Shown here: positions 53,999 to 63,617 of the stretch, piece after piece | How the letters are laid out: each line of letters opens with the position of its first letter | How positions within the stretch are numbered: position 1 is the first letter of the stretch | Assembly: GCF_030758975.1 (NCBI RefSeq) | Contig: NZ_CP132359.1 | Location: forward strand, 5,135,426 to 5,199,425 | Length of the DNA stretch: 64,000 nucleotides | Source of the DNA: Bosea beijingensis | GTDB lineage: Bacteria > Pseudomonadota > Alphaproteobacteria > Rhizobiales > Beijerinckiaceae | Reading direction: 5' to 3' | The notes under the pieces: generated by a model | Told to the model about the DNA's origin: nothing | The model's input: the letters and a program-made list of their open reading frames with translations, nothing else | Databases searched by the model: none | Program-made: the position numbers and the translations under genes

Positions 53999-55675
53999 AT
54001 GAACGCTCCCGTCCCCGTCCCGCGCGTCGCCGACTTCACCTGCGAGAAGAAGCCGGCGAGCGGCTCGCGCGGCATGGTCGTCACCAACCATCCGCTCGCC
54101 TCAGCGGCTGGCGCGCAGATCCTGCTCGCCGGCGGCAATGCCATCGACGCGGCCGTCGCCTCGCTCTTCGCGCTGACGGTGGCCGAGCCGATGATGGTCG
54201 GCATCCTCGGCGGGGGCCTGAGTCATATCCGGCTCGCCGACGGGCGCCATGTCGTGATCGACAATCTCTCGACCGCGCCGGGCAAGGCGACGGCCGACAT
54301 GTACGAGTGCCTGTCCGACGAGATCGGCAAGCAGCGCGACACGCGCGACCGCGAGAACGTGGTCGGCGCCAAGGCGGTCGCGGTTCCCGGTGCGCTGAAA
54401 GGGTGGTGCGAGGCGCTCGCCCGCTTCGGCACGCTGCCGCTGGCCGATGTTCTCCAGCCGGCGATCGGGCTGGCCGAGCGCGGCTTCGTGGTGACGCCCT
54501 ATCTCTCGAACTGCATCACCGACAATGCGGCCGACCTCGCCCGCGATCCCGGCCTTGCCGCGATGCTGTTGCCGGGCGGCAAGCCGCTCCAGCCAGGCAT
54601 GCGGCTTGTCCAGACCGACTATGCCGCGAGCCTGAAGCTGATTGCGGCGGAGGGGCCGGAAGCGCTCTATGGCGGCAAGCTCGGGCGGGCGCTGACCGAC
54701 TACATGGCCGCCAATGGCGGGCTGATCGACCAGGCCGATCTCGCCAATTACCGCATCGAGTTGCGCGAGCCGATCCGGGGCTCCTATCGCGGTTACGAGA
54801 TCATCGGTCCGCCGCCGCCCTCGTCCTCGGGCGTGCATATCACGCAGATGCTCAACATCCTCGAAGGCTACGATATCGGTGCGCTCGGCTTCGGCTCGAC
54901 GGACGCCGTGCATCTGCTCGCCGAGGCGCTGAAGATCGCCTTTGCCGACCGCGCCGTGGCGACCGCCGACCCGGCTTTCGTCAAGGTTCCGGTCGCGAGG
55001 CTGATCGACAAGGCCTATGCCGACGAGCGGCGCGCGCTCATCGAAATGGGGCAGGCGAAGAGCTGGACGGCCGGGCTCTCCGGCGGCGAATCCGCCGATA
55101 CCACCCATGTCACCGTCGCGGATGCGATGGGCAATGTCGTCAGCGCGACGCAGACGATCAACGGGCTGTTCGGTGCCTGCGTGCAGATTCCCGGCACGGG
55201 GATGATCGCCAACAACTACATGTACAATTTCGATCCGCATCCCGGCCGCGCGCTCTCGATCGCGCCGGGCAAGCGCGTCTTCACCTCGATGGCACCGATG
55301 ATGGCCGTGAAGGACGGCCGGCTCGCCTTCGCGCTCGGCCTGCCCGGCGCCTTGCGCATCTTCCCCTCGGCCCTGCAGGCGATCGTCAACCTGATCGACC
55401 ACCGCATGAGCCTGCAGGAGGCCGTCGAGGCGCCGCGCGTCTGGACCGAGGGCGGCGTGCTCGAACTCGAGGAAGCCATTCCCGAGGCGGTGGCGCAGGC
55501 CTTGATCGCGCGCGGCCACAAGGTCGTGCGTTCGCCCCGCGTCGCCGGCGGCATGAACGCCATCGCTTTCAATCCGGACGGCACCCTGACCGGCGCCGCC
55601 TGCTGGCGCGCCGACGGCACGCCCGTCGCCATCTCCGGCGGGCTCGCCCGCGCCGGTGCCCGCTTCACCATCTGA
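53999..55675 (+). CDS. Gamma-glutamyltransferase family Ntn-hydrolase (cytoplasmic form)
   Basis: The 558-residue precursor shows MVVTNHPLASAAGAQILLAGGNAIDAAVA, then the autocleavage nucleophile T368 in ADTTHVTVAD (aligned with T391 of E. coli GGT), and TMAPMM-like FTSMAPMMAVKDG in the small subunit. No signal peptide is present, so it is probably cytoplasmic, unlike periplasmic GGT. Many GGT-like proteins are amidases of other acyl compounds. It follows the RraA-like gene by 11 bp. Confidence 0.9.
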   Translation: MNAPVPVPRVADFTCEKKPASGSRGMVVTNHPLASAAGAQILLAGGNAIDAAVASLFALTVAEPMMVGILGGGLSHIRLADGRHVVIDNLSTAPGKATADMYECLSDEIGKQRDTRDRENVVGAKAVAVPGALKGWCEALARFGTLPLADVLQPAIGLAERGFVVTPYLSNCITDNAADLARDPGLAAMLLPGGKPLQPGMRLVQTDYAASLKLIAAEGPEALYGGKLGRALTDYMAANGGLIDQADLANYRIELREPIRGSYRGYEIIGPPPPSSSGVHITQMLNILEGYDIGALGFGSTDAVHLLAEALKIAFADRAVATADPAFVKVPVARLIDKAYADERRALIEMGQAKSWTAGLSGGESADTTHVTVADAMGNVVSATQTINGLFGACVQIPGTGMIANNYMYNFDPHPGRALSIAPGKRVFTSMAPMMAVKDGRLAFALGLPGALRIFPSALQAIVNLIDHRMSLQEAVEAPRVWTEGGVLELEEAIPEAVAQALIARGHKVVRSPRVAGGMNAIAFNPDGTLTGAACWRADGTPVAISGGLARAGARFTI

Positions 55676-55711
55676 TCCGATATCTTCCCGATCCTGCGAC
55701 TGGACCATCCC

Positions 55712-56677
55712 ATGCCCGAGACCATCTGCCTCCTCGACATGACCACGCCCGAGCGGGCCGACCGCCTGCGCGAATTCCTTCCCGAAGGCTTTGTGCTGAC
55801 CCACGGCACGGCCCGCGGCGACGAGCACATGAAGGAGATCATCGCCGAGGCCGATTATGCGATCTCCGGCCAGGTCGGCGTCTCCGGCGATGTGCTGCGT
55901 GCTGCGAAGAAGCTGAAGCTCCTGCATAAATGGGGCGTCGGCTACGACAATATCGATATCGAGACGGCCAAGGAGCTCGGCATCAAGGTCGCCCGCACGA
56001 CCGGCTCGAATGCGGTCGCCGTCTCCGAATTCGCGCTCGGCCTGACGATCTCGACGCTCCGCCTGATCGCCTATGGGAATGCCGAACTGAAGAAGGGCAA
56101 CTGGCGCACCGGGCAACTACCTTCCGACACCTATACGCTGTCCGGCAAGACGGTCGGCATCGTCGGTCTCGGCGCGATCGGCAAGAATTTCGCCAAGCTG
56201 CTGAAGGGCTTCGGCTGCACCATCCTCTACAGCAAGCGCTCCCCGCTCGATGCCACCGAGGAGGCGGCGCTCGGGGTGAAACATGCCTCGATCGACGAGA
56301 TCCTGACCCAGGCCGACGTCGTCTCGCTGCACTGCCCGCTGACGCCAGAAACCAAGGATCTGATCGACCTTGCGGCGCTCAGGAAGATGAAGAAGACGGC
56401 GGTGCTGATCAATTGCGCGCGTGGCGGCGTCGTCAACGAGGTGGACCTCGTCACGGCGCTGCGGGCGAAGGAGATCGCGGGCGCGGCGATGGATGTCTAC
56501 GAGATCGAGCCGCTACCGGCGGACAGCCAATTGCTGACCCTCGACAATCTCGTGACGACGCCGCATCTCGCCGCCATGGCTTCCGACAATTTCGCGCCGG
56601 TGGTGAAGCGCATGTTCGCCAACATGCAGCACGTCTCGCGCGGCGAGCCGGTGCCGCCGCTCGATCTGGTGGTGTGA
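55712..56677 (+). CDS. D-isomer-specific 2-hydroxyacid dehydrogenase
   Basis: NAD(P)-dependent reductase/dehydrogenase of 321 residues. The nucleotide loop is VGIVGLGAIGKNFAK. The catalytic Arg is in INCARGGVVNE, the Glu in MDVYEIEPL and the His in TTPHLAAM. Glyoxylate/hydroxypyruvate, phosphoglycerate or other 2-keto acids are possible. It is the last gene of the operon from 45346 and converges with the liv-type operon. Confidence 0.92.
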   Translation: MPETICLLDMTTPERADRLREFLPEGFVLTHGTARGDEHMKEIIAEADYAISGQVGVSGDVLRAAKKLKLLHKWGVGYDNIDIETAKELGIKVARTTGSNAVAVSEFALGLTISTLRLIAYGNAELKKGNWRTGQLPSDTYTLSGKTVGIVGLGAIGKNFAKLLKGFGCTILYSKRSPLDATEEAALGVKHASIDEILTQADVVSLHCPLTPETKDLIDLAALRKMKKTAVLINCARGGVVNEVDLVTALRAKEIAGAAMDVYEIEPLPADSQLLTLDNLVTTPHLAAMASDNFAPVVKRMFANMQHVSRGEPVPPLDLVV

Positions 56678-56698
56678 GATAATGCCGGTGTCGGCGGC

Positions 56699-57421
56699 TC
56701 AGTGCAGCCCGCCGACACCGATATAGCGTTCGAGCACGTCGGCATCGGCGCGCAGCGCGTCCGGCTTGCCTGACCAGACGATCCGGCCGCGCTCGAGGAT
56801 GATGACGTCATCGGCGAAGGCGAGCGCGCTTTCCAGCCGCTGCTCGACGAAGAGGATGGTCATCGCGCCGCTGGCGGCGAGGCGGCCGAAGGCCTCCATC
56901 AGCATGTCGCAGATCACCGGAGCCAATCCCTCCAGCGGCTCGTCGAGCAGCAGCACGGAGGGTTGGCCGAGGATGGTGCGCGCCGTCGCCAGCATCTGCT
57001 GCTCGCCGCCGGATAGCTGGGAGCCGAGATTGCGGCGGCGCTCGCCGAGCCGGGGAAAAAGCGCATAGGCTTCCTCGATCGCGCTACGCGGGCGACCTTT
57101 CAATCCGGCAAAGAGGTTTTCTTCCACCGTCAGCCCCTTGAAAATCTCGCGGGTCTGCGGGACGAGACCGATGCCGCCATGGGCGCGGGCCGCCGTGCCG
57201 AGTGCGGTGACATCCAGCCCGCCCAGGCTGATGCTGCCGGCATAGCGGCGGGTCAGCCCCATCAGGCTCGCCATCAGCGTGGTCTTGCCCATGCCGTTGC
57301 GGCCGAGAATGGAGAGGCGTCCGCCGGCCGGCACTGCGAAGGAGACATCCTCCAGAACATGGGTCTGGCCATAGCCGGCGCTGAGGTTGCGGATGTCGAG
57401 CTCAGCCGCCGGCATGGGCAT
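56699..57421 (-). CDS. livF: Branched-chain amino acid-type ABC transporter ATPase LivF
   Basis: A 240-residue ATPase with Walker A GRNGMGKTTL, the family block GIGLVPQTREIFKGLTVEENL, signature LSGGEQQMLATAR and Walker B LLLDEPLEGLAPVI. It is the last gene of a complete livJ-H-M-G-F set and overlaps livG by 20 bp. The ligand may be an amino acid or an aromatic acid, given the pob/pca genes next to it. Confidence 0.94.
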   Translation of the reverse strand: MPMPAAELDIRNLSAGYGQTHVLEDVSFAVPAGGRLSILGRNGMGKTTLMASLMGLTRRYAGSISLGGLDVTALGTAARAHGGIGLVPQTREIFKGLTVEENLFAGLKGRPRSAIEEAYALFPRLGERRRNLGSQLSGGEQQMLATARTILGQPSVLLLDEPLEGLAPVICDMLMEAFGRLAASGAMTILFVEQRLESALAFADDVIILERGRIVWSGKPDALRADADVLERYIGVGGLH

Positions 57422-58160
57422 AGCTCCCGAGATAGGCTTCGCGGACTTTGGGGTCCCTGGCGACCTCGACCGGCAGGCCCTGGAAGATGAGCTCGCCCGC
57501 CGCCAGCACGACGACGCGCCTGGCGAAGCGGAAGACGAGGTCCATGTCGTGCTCGATCATCAGCACCGCGAGCGAGGCCGGCAGGCGGGCCAAGGCCTCC
57601 TCGATGCGCGGCGTGTCGCTGGAGGGCACGCCGGCGGCGGGTTCGTCGAGCAGCAGCACCTTGGGGCGCTGCGCCAGCGCGATGGCGATCTCCAGCAGGC
57701 GCTGCTGGCCATAGGCGATGGTCGCGACCTTGCGACGGGCGACTTCGGTCAGACCCAGCGTGGCGAGGATTTCGGCGGCTTCGTCACGAGCTGCGGAATC
57801 GCCGTGGAAGCGGGCGAGGATGCGCGTCGCCCGGCCGAGGCGCTGCAGGATGGTCATAACGACATGCTCTTCCGGGGTCATGTCCGGGAACAGGCGCGTG
57901 ACCTGGAAGGTGCGGACGAGTCCGCGCCTGACACGCTTCACGGCACCAAGTTTGGTGATGTCCTCGTCTGCGAGATGGACGCTGCCCGCGCTCGGCGGGA
58001 TGCGGCCGGTGACGAGATTGACGAAGGTGGTCTTGCCGGCACCGTTCGGGCCGATCAGGGCGAGGCGCTCGCCCTCGTTCATCGCCAGCGAGATGTCGCT
58101 GTTGACCTTGAGCCCGCCAAACGCCTTGGAGAGATGCGAGACCGCGAAGACCGCGCTCAT
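57402..58160 (-). CDS. livG: Branched-chain amino acid-type ABC transporter ATPase LivG
   Basis: A 252-residue ATPase starting at the ATG 58158-58160. Walker A GPNGAGKTTFVN, Walker B LLLDEPAAGVPSSDTPRIEE and the His loop IEHDMDLVF are present. The signature is YGQQRLLEIAIAL, typical of LivG. A long open frame continuing upstream to 59717 is only the shadow of livM and livH. It overlaps livM by 4 bp. Confidence 0.94.
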   Translation of the reverse strand: MSAVFAVSHLSKAFGGLKVNSDISLAMNEGERLALIGPNGAGKTTFVNLVTGRIPPSAGSVHLADEDITKLGAVKRVRRGLVRTFQVTRLFPDMTPEEHVVMTILQRLGRATRILARFHGDSAARDEAAEILATLGLTEVARRKVATIAYGQQRLLEIAIALAQRPKVLLLDEPAAGVPSSDTPRIEEALARLPASLAVLMIEHDMDLVFRFARRVVVLAAGELIFQGLPVEVARDPKVREAYLGSYAHAGG

Positions 58161-59164
58161 CGGCCACCTCCCCATCGGTCGCGCGTCAGCAGGCGGGCGA
58201 GTTCGTCTAGCGTGCCGGAGAGGCCGCGCGGGGCAAAGAGCACGATGGCGATCAGCACGGCGCCGACCAGCGTCATCCAGTGGAAGGGATTGATCGCGGC
58301 GACGATGTGCTCGAGTGCCATGAAGATCACCGTGCCGATCAGCGCGCCATAGAGATGGCCGATGCCGCCGAGCACCAGCATGACCAGCGCATTGGCGGAT
58401 ATCTCGAAGCTCACGCTGTCGAGCCCGACGACCTGCGTGGCGATGGCTGCGAGCGCACCGCCCATGCCGGCGACCGCGCCGGAGATGACGAACATCTTGA
58501 GCAGCACCGGGAAGGCATAGATGCCGAGCGCGCTGATCCTGAGCGGGTCCTCCTTCAGGCCGCGGCAGACCATGCCGAAGGGCGAGCGCGTAACGAAGCG
58601 CAGCACGGTGAAGACGATGAGGATCAGGCCGAGGCCGAAGAGATAGGCGCTGCGACCCCAGAGATCGAACTCGAAGACGCCGAAGAGCGGGGCCGGGCTC
58701 ATGCCGGAGAGGCCGTCGCTGCCGCCGGTGATCGAGGAGAACTTGTTGGCGGCTTCGTGCAGGAGCTGGACGATGGCGATCGAGAGCACGAGCTGCGGCA
58801 GGCCATGGGCGCGCAGCATGATCGCGCCCATCAGCAAACCCATGGTTGCACCGGCCCCGGCGCCGATCAGGATCAGCAGGATGGGGTCGGTGACGCCGTT
58901 GATGCAGGCGATGCCGGCGGCATAGGCGCCGGCGCCGTAGAGCGCGCCCTGGCCGAGGGAAGCGATGCCGCAATAGCCGACGATGAGGTCGAGCGAGAGC
59001 ACGAGCAGCGCGACCGAGATCACGCGGGTGAGGAAGGCGAGGTTGTCGGGAAAGAGCCAGTAGCCGGCGAGACCTGCGAGCGCGATCAAGGCAAAGCCGA
59101 GGAGGTCGCGGCCGAGCGTCCGGCTGGCGGAGGGGATGGCGGGCATGGGCGTCGCGTTCGCCAT
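58157..59164 (-). CDS. livM: Branched-chain amino acid-type ABC transporter permease LivM
   Basis: A 335-residue membrane protein with about eight to ten helices. VISVALLVLSLDLIVGYCGIASLGQGALYGAGAYAAGI is the characteristic LivM N-terminal block, and a CRGLKEDPLRISALGI-like loop contacts the ATPase. It starts directly after the livH stop and overlaps livG, so the four genes are coupled. Confidence 0.94.
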   Translation of the reverse strand: MANATPMPAIPSASRTLGRDLLGFALIALAGLAGYWLFPDNLAFLTRVISVALLVLSLDLIVGYCGIASLGQGALYGAGAYAAGIACINGVTDPILLILIGAGAGATMGLLMGAIMLRAHGLPQLVLSIAIVQLLHEAANKFSSITGGSDGLSGMSPAPLFGVFEFDLWGRSAYLFGLGLILIVFTVLRFVTRSPFGMVCRGLKEDPLRISALGIYAFPVLLKMFVISGAVAGMGGALAAIATQVVGLDSVSFEISANALVMLVLGGIGHLYGALIGTVIFMALEHIVAAINPFHWMTLVGAVLIAIVLFAPRGLSGTLDELARLLTRDRWGGGR

Positions 59165-60028
59165 TTATTGCGCCCGCCCCATCAGCCCGCGAGGGAAGGC
59201 GCAGACCACCAGGATCACCGCGAGATAGAAGAAGAAATTGCCGAAATCCGGCACGAGGTAGCGCGCGGTGACGTCGATGGCGCCGAGCAGCAGGCAGGCC
59301 GCGAGCGCACCGGGAATGGATCCCGCCCCGCCGACCGAGACGACGACGAGGAAGGTCACCATGTAGCGCAGCGCGTAATAAGGCTCGATCGGCAGGAATT
59401 CGGCGCCGACCACGCCGCCGAAGGCGGCGAGCGCGATCGCCAGCGCGAAGCTCGCGGCATAGATGATCTCGGTGCGGATGCCGAGCGTGCGCGCCATCGG
59501 CGCATTCTCGACCGCTGCCCGCAGATGGATGCCGAAACCGGTGCGCTCGATCAGGAACCACAGGCCGCCGGCGACGACGAGCCCGCTTGCGATGACGAAG
59601 AGCCTGTGGCCGGCGATGCTGCGGAAGCCGAGATCGACGGAGCGGGCGAGTTCGGTCGGCAGGGGAATGGTCTTCAGGGTCGGGCCGAAGAAATAGTTGG
59701 TGATGCCGATGACGCAAAAGGTGATGCCGATCGTCATCAGCACCTGCGAGAGTTCGCTGCGATCGTAGATGCGGCGATAGAGCAGGCGCTCCAGCGGCAC
59801 GGCGATGACGACCGTGCCGATCATGGCGAGGATGATGCCGAAGCCGTAGCCAAGGCCGAGATCGCGCGCGGCATAGGAGGCGATGTAGCCGCCGATCATG
59901 GCGAAGGCGCCATGGGCGAGATTCACCACCCGCATCAGGCCCATGGTCAGCGACAGGCCGATGCAGATGATGAACAGCGCCATGCCATAGGCCAGCGCGT
60001 CCATGGCGATGCTCAGCGCGGTCTGCAT
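59165..60028 (-). CDS. livH: Branched-chain amino acid-type ABC transporter permease LivH
   Basis: A 287-residue permease with FIICIGLSLTMGLMRVVNLAHGAFAMIGGYIA near the N-terminus, the hallmark of LivH, and the ATPase-contact block ENAPMARTLGIRTEIIYAASF. A stem-loop separates it from the binding-protein gene upstream, which usually gives more receptor than permease. Confidence 0.94.
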   Translation of the reverse strand: MQTALSIAMDALAYGMALFIICIGLSLTMGLMRVVNLAHGAFAMIGGYIASYAARDLGLGYGFGIILAMIGTVVIAVPLERLLYRRIYDRSELSQVLMTIGITFCVIGITNYFFGPTLKTIPLPTELARSVDLGFRSIAGHRLFVIASGLVVAGGLWFLIERTGFGIHLRAAVENAPMARTLGIRTEIIYAASFALAIALAAFGGVVGAEFLPIEPYYALRYMVTFLVVVSVGGAGSIPGALAACLLLGAIDVTARYLVPDFGNFFFYLAVILVVCAFPRGLMGRAQ

Positions 60029-60057
60029 GCTGCGGGCCTCGTCGAACGGGAGCGAAG

Positions 60058-60081
60058 GGCGGGAGCTTGCGCGCTCCCGCC
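60058..60081 (-). terminator. Stem-loop between livJ and livH
   Basis: GGCGGGAGC (60058-60066) pairs perfectly with GCTCCCGCC (60073-60081) around a 6-nt loop. Placed just after the receptor gene and with no T-run, it likely attenuates read-through and protects the livJ mRNA end. Confidence 0.7.
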
Positions 60082-60101
60082 GCGTTTCAGGTTTCGGGCC
60101 G

Positions 60102-61295
60102 TTACTTCGTCAGGCCGGAATCCTTCTGCTCCGGCACGCTGGCGATCTCCTTGTTGATCCAGCGGCCCTGCGCGTCCTTAGCGACTTCGCGCAGGTAGAT
60201 CGTCTGCGTGATGTGGCGGGTCTCCGGATCGATCTTGACCGGGCCGCGCGGGCTTTCCCAGCCGAGACCCTTCACCGCCTCGACCGCCTTCTCGGCATCC
60301 TGCTTGCCGGCTGTGGCCGCGATCATCTTGGAGATCACGAACATTCCGTCATAGGCGCCGACCGCGGGGAAGGAGAGCAGATCGGGCGCGCCGATCGCCT
60401 TTTCGCCCGCGGCGACGAAGCGCTTGTTGATCTCGGAATCATGCGAGATCGCATAGTGGAACGAGGTGATCAGGCCGGCCGCCGCCTCGCCGAGAGCCGG
60501 CAGGTCCGATTCCTGCGTCAGGTCGCCCGGCGCGAAGAGCTTGACGCCTGCCTTCTTCAGGCCGGTATCGCTGAAGGCCTTGACGAAGCCGAGCGTCGGC
60601 GGGCCGGACGGCAGGAAGGCGAAGACGCCCTCGGCCCCGGCATCGCGGATGCGCTGCATGATCGGGCTGAACTCGGTGGTGTTCAGGGGGATGCGGATCG
60701 CTTCCTTGACCTCGCCGCCGGCCGCCTCGATCGCCTTCTTGAAGGCAGTTTCGGCATCGACGCCCGGGCCGTAATCGCTGACGATCGAGACGAATTTCTT
60801 GACGCCGCGCTCTACCGCCGCCTTGCCGAGCGGCGTCGTCGTCTGGGACAGGGTGAAGGAGGTACGCACCACCAGCGGCGAGGAGGTCATGATCGCCGAG
60901 GTCGCGGCATTGAAGATCACCAGCGGAACATTGCCCTGCTTCAGCAGCGGGGTGATCGCCATCGCGTCCGGGGTGAAATAGACGCCGCCGAGATACTGTA
61001 CCTTGTCGCGGACGATCAGCTCCTGCGCCAGCGCGCGGGCCTGCTGCGGATTGGCCGTCGGCAGGTCGCGATAGACCAGCTCGATATCGTGGCCGGCGAC
61101 GGTCTTGCCGTTCTGCGCGAGCCAGGCTTCGGCGCCGGCCTGGAAGTTCTTGCCCTGCAGGGCGAAGGGGCCGGAGAACGGCCCGATGATGCCGACCTTG
61201 ATCGTGTCCGCCATGGCGGCGGCACCGAGCGTGAGCGCCCCGGCGAGAGCCAGCGCGCCGGCCGGCAGCAATCTGTTCAGGAAACCCTTGGTCAT
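60102..61295 (-). CDS. Branched-chain amino acid-type ABC substrate-binding protein (LivJ-like)
   Basis: A 397-residue periplasmic receptor of the type I family with a signal peptide (ALALAGALTLGAAAMA). The KVGIIGPFSGPFALQGKNFQAGAEAWL block is typical, followed by LAQELIVRDKVQYLGGVYFTPDAMAI. It heads the liv-type operon. Position beside pobA suggests possible uptake of an aromatic or related acid; this is not shown by the sequence. Confidence 0.93.
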   Translation of the reverse strand: MTKGFLNRLLPAGALALAGALTLGAAAMADTIKVGIIGPFSGPFALQGKNFQAGAEAWLAQNGKTVAGHDIELVYRDLPTANPQQARALAQELIVRDKVQYLGGVYFTPDAMAITPLLKQGNVPLVIFNAATSAIMTSSPLVVRTSFTLSQTTTPLGKAAVERGVKKFVSIVSDYGPGVDAETAFKKAIEAAGGEVKEAIRIPLNTTEFSPIMQRIRDAGAEGVFAFLPSGPPTLGFVKAFSDTGLKKAGVKLFAPGDLTQESDLPALGEAAAGLITSFHYAISHDSEINKRFVAAGEKAIGAPDLLSFPAVGAYDGMFVISKMIAATAGKQDAEKAVEAVKGLGWESPRGPVKIDPETRHITQTIYLREVAKDAQGRWINKEIASVPEQKDSGLTK

Positions 61296-61434
61296 TCCAT
61301 CTCCTCCCGATCCTGCCTGCGATCCCGCAAATGCCTTGCGTGGGTCGAAGCTCTAGCTGCTCGGGCCGGTCGCCGCCATGGCGCCGTGCCTCTTGTTGTC
61401 ACCAACGCAATTTTCTGCCGCGAGGGCAATGCCC

Positions 61435-62631
<1,197 letters not shown>

Positions 62632-62738
62632 TTACGGTTTGCACCGTTCGATCCGCAGGCCGATGCTAACGCGCTCGCTGCGGTTGACGGAATGGAGTAT
62701 TCGCGCATTGTCTTGGACAAATCGATCGTGAGCGCGAC

Positions 62739-63614
62739 ATGCCCGGCAGAAGCGTCCCCGCCTATTGGCTCTATGGCGAGCGCCTGACGGAGCGCTTCCC
62801 GGACGCGCTGCACATCGAGCCGATCGTGGCGCGCAGCTCCCTGCATGGCTGGACGATCCAGCCGCATATGCATCACGACCTCTTCCAGTTCTTCTTGGTC
62901 ACGGCGGGGGGAGGGCGCACCCGCGTCGATGGCCGCGAGCACGCCCTGTCGCCGGGTTCGGTGCTGCTGCTGCCGCCCTCGACCATCCATGAATTCGCCT
63001 TCCTCGACGACACCGACGGTTTCGTCGCCAGCGCGGCTGCGACCTCGCTCAAGCGCCTCTTCGGCAACGAACCGGAGGCGCGGGCGCTGCTCGGCAGCGC
63101 GGCGGTGCTGCATGTGCCGGTCGGTGGAGCGCAATATGCAGGGCTCGATGCCACGCTTCGGCTGGCGATGAGCGAGTTCGCCGCCAATCGGCCGGTGCGA
63201 GAGTTCTCGCTCGGAGCCTATGCCGACCTGATCGTTGCCTGGTTCGTGAGGGCGATGCGCGGCGCGCGGGCGGTGGCGGAGCCGGCGCGGGATGCACGCG
63301 CCGATCTCGTCCGCCGCTTCGTCGAGCGGGTGGAGATGCGCTTCCAGCATCATGATGCGCTGACGGATTATGCGCGGATGCTCGGCACCTCGGTGCCGCA
63401 CCTCTCGCGTTCCTGCCGGGAGCTGCTGGGTCGCTCCGCCGCGCGAGTCATCCAGGATCGATTGATGATCGAGGCCCGGCGCGATCTGGTCTACACGTCG
63501 ATGTCGATCTCGCGGATTTCGTTTCGGCTCGGCTTTTCCGATCCCGCCTATTTCTCGCGCTTCTTTGCCAAGCGGGCGGGCGCGTCGCCTTCGGACTACC
63601 GGGCGAAAGCCTGA
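62739..63614 (+). CDS. AraC family regulator, probable activator of pobA (PobR-like)
   Basis: A 291-residue regulator with an N-terminal cupin-like sensor (HGWTIQPHMHHDLFQFFLVTAGGG, LSPGSVLLLPPSTIHEF) and a C-terminal AraC domain with two helix-turn-helices (ALTDYARMLGTSVPHLSRSCRELLG and SISRISFRLGFSDPAYFSRFFAKRAGASPSDYR). It is divergent from pobA across 131 bp that should hold both promoters. The effector is most likely 4-hydroxybenzoate by context. Confidence 0.9.
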   Translation: MPGRSVPAYWLYGERLTERFPDALHIEPIVARSSLHGWTIQPHMHHDLFQFFLVTAGGGRTRVDGREHALSPGSVLLLPPSTIHEFAFLDDTDGFVASAAATSLKRLFGNEPEARALLGSAAVLHVPVGGAQYAGLDATLRLAMSEFAANRPVREFSLGAYADLIVAWFVRAMRGARAVAEPARDARADLVRRFVERVEMRFQHHDALTDYARMLGTSVPHLSRSCRELLGRSAARVIQDRLMIEARRDLVYTSMSISRISFRLGFSDPAYFSRFFAKRAGASPSDYRAKA

Positions 63615-63617
63615 GGT

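Noticed and set aside
54101..56116. 671-codon open frame on the minus strand
   Set aside because: It lies antisense to the GGT-like gene and the 2-hydroxyacid dehydrogenase gene, both with clear motifs; its composition is a codon-bias shadow.
58161..59717. Apparent 771-codon fusion extending livG upstream
   Set aside because: The upstream part is a different frame of livM and livH; the true livG start at 58160 overlaps livM by 4 bp as in normal operons.
58280..60157. 625-codon plus-strand open frame
   Set aside because: Antisense to livM and livH, with Asp/Glu/His/Arg-rich low-complexity sequence and no family.
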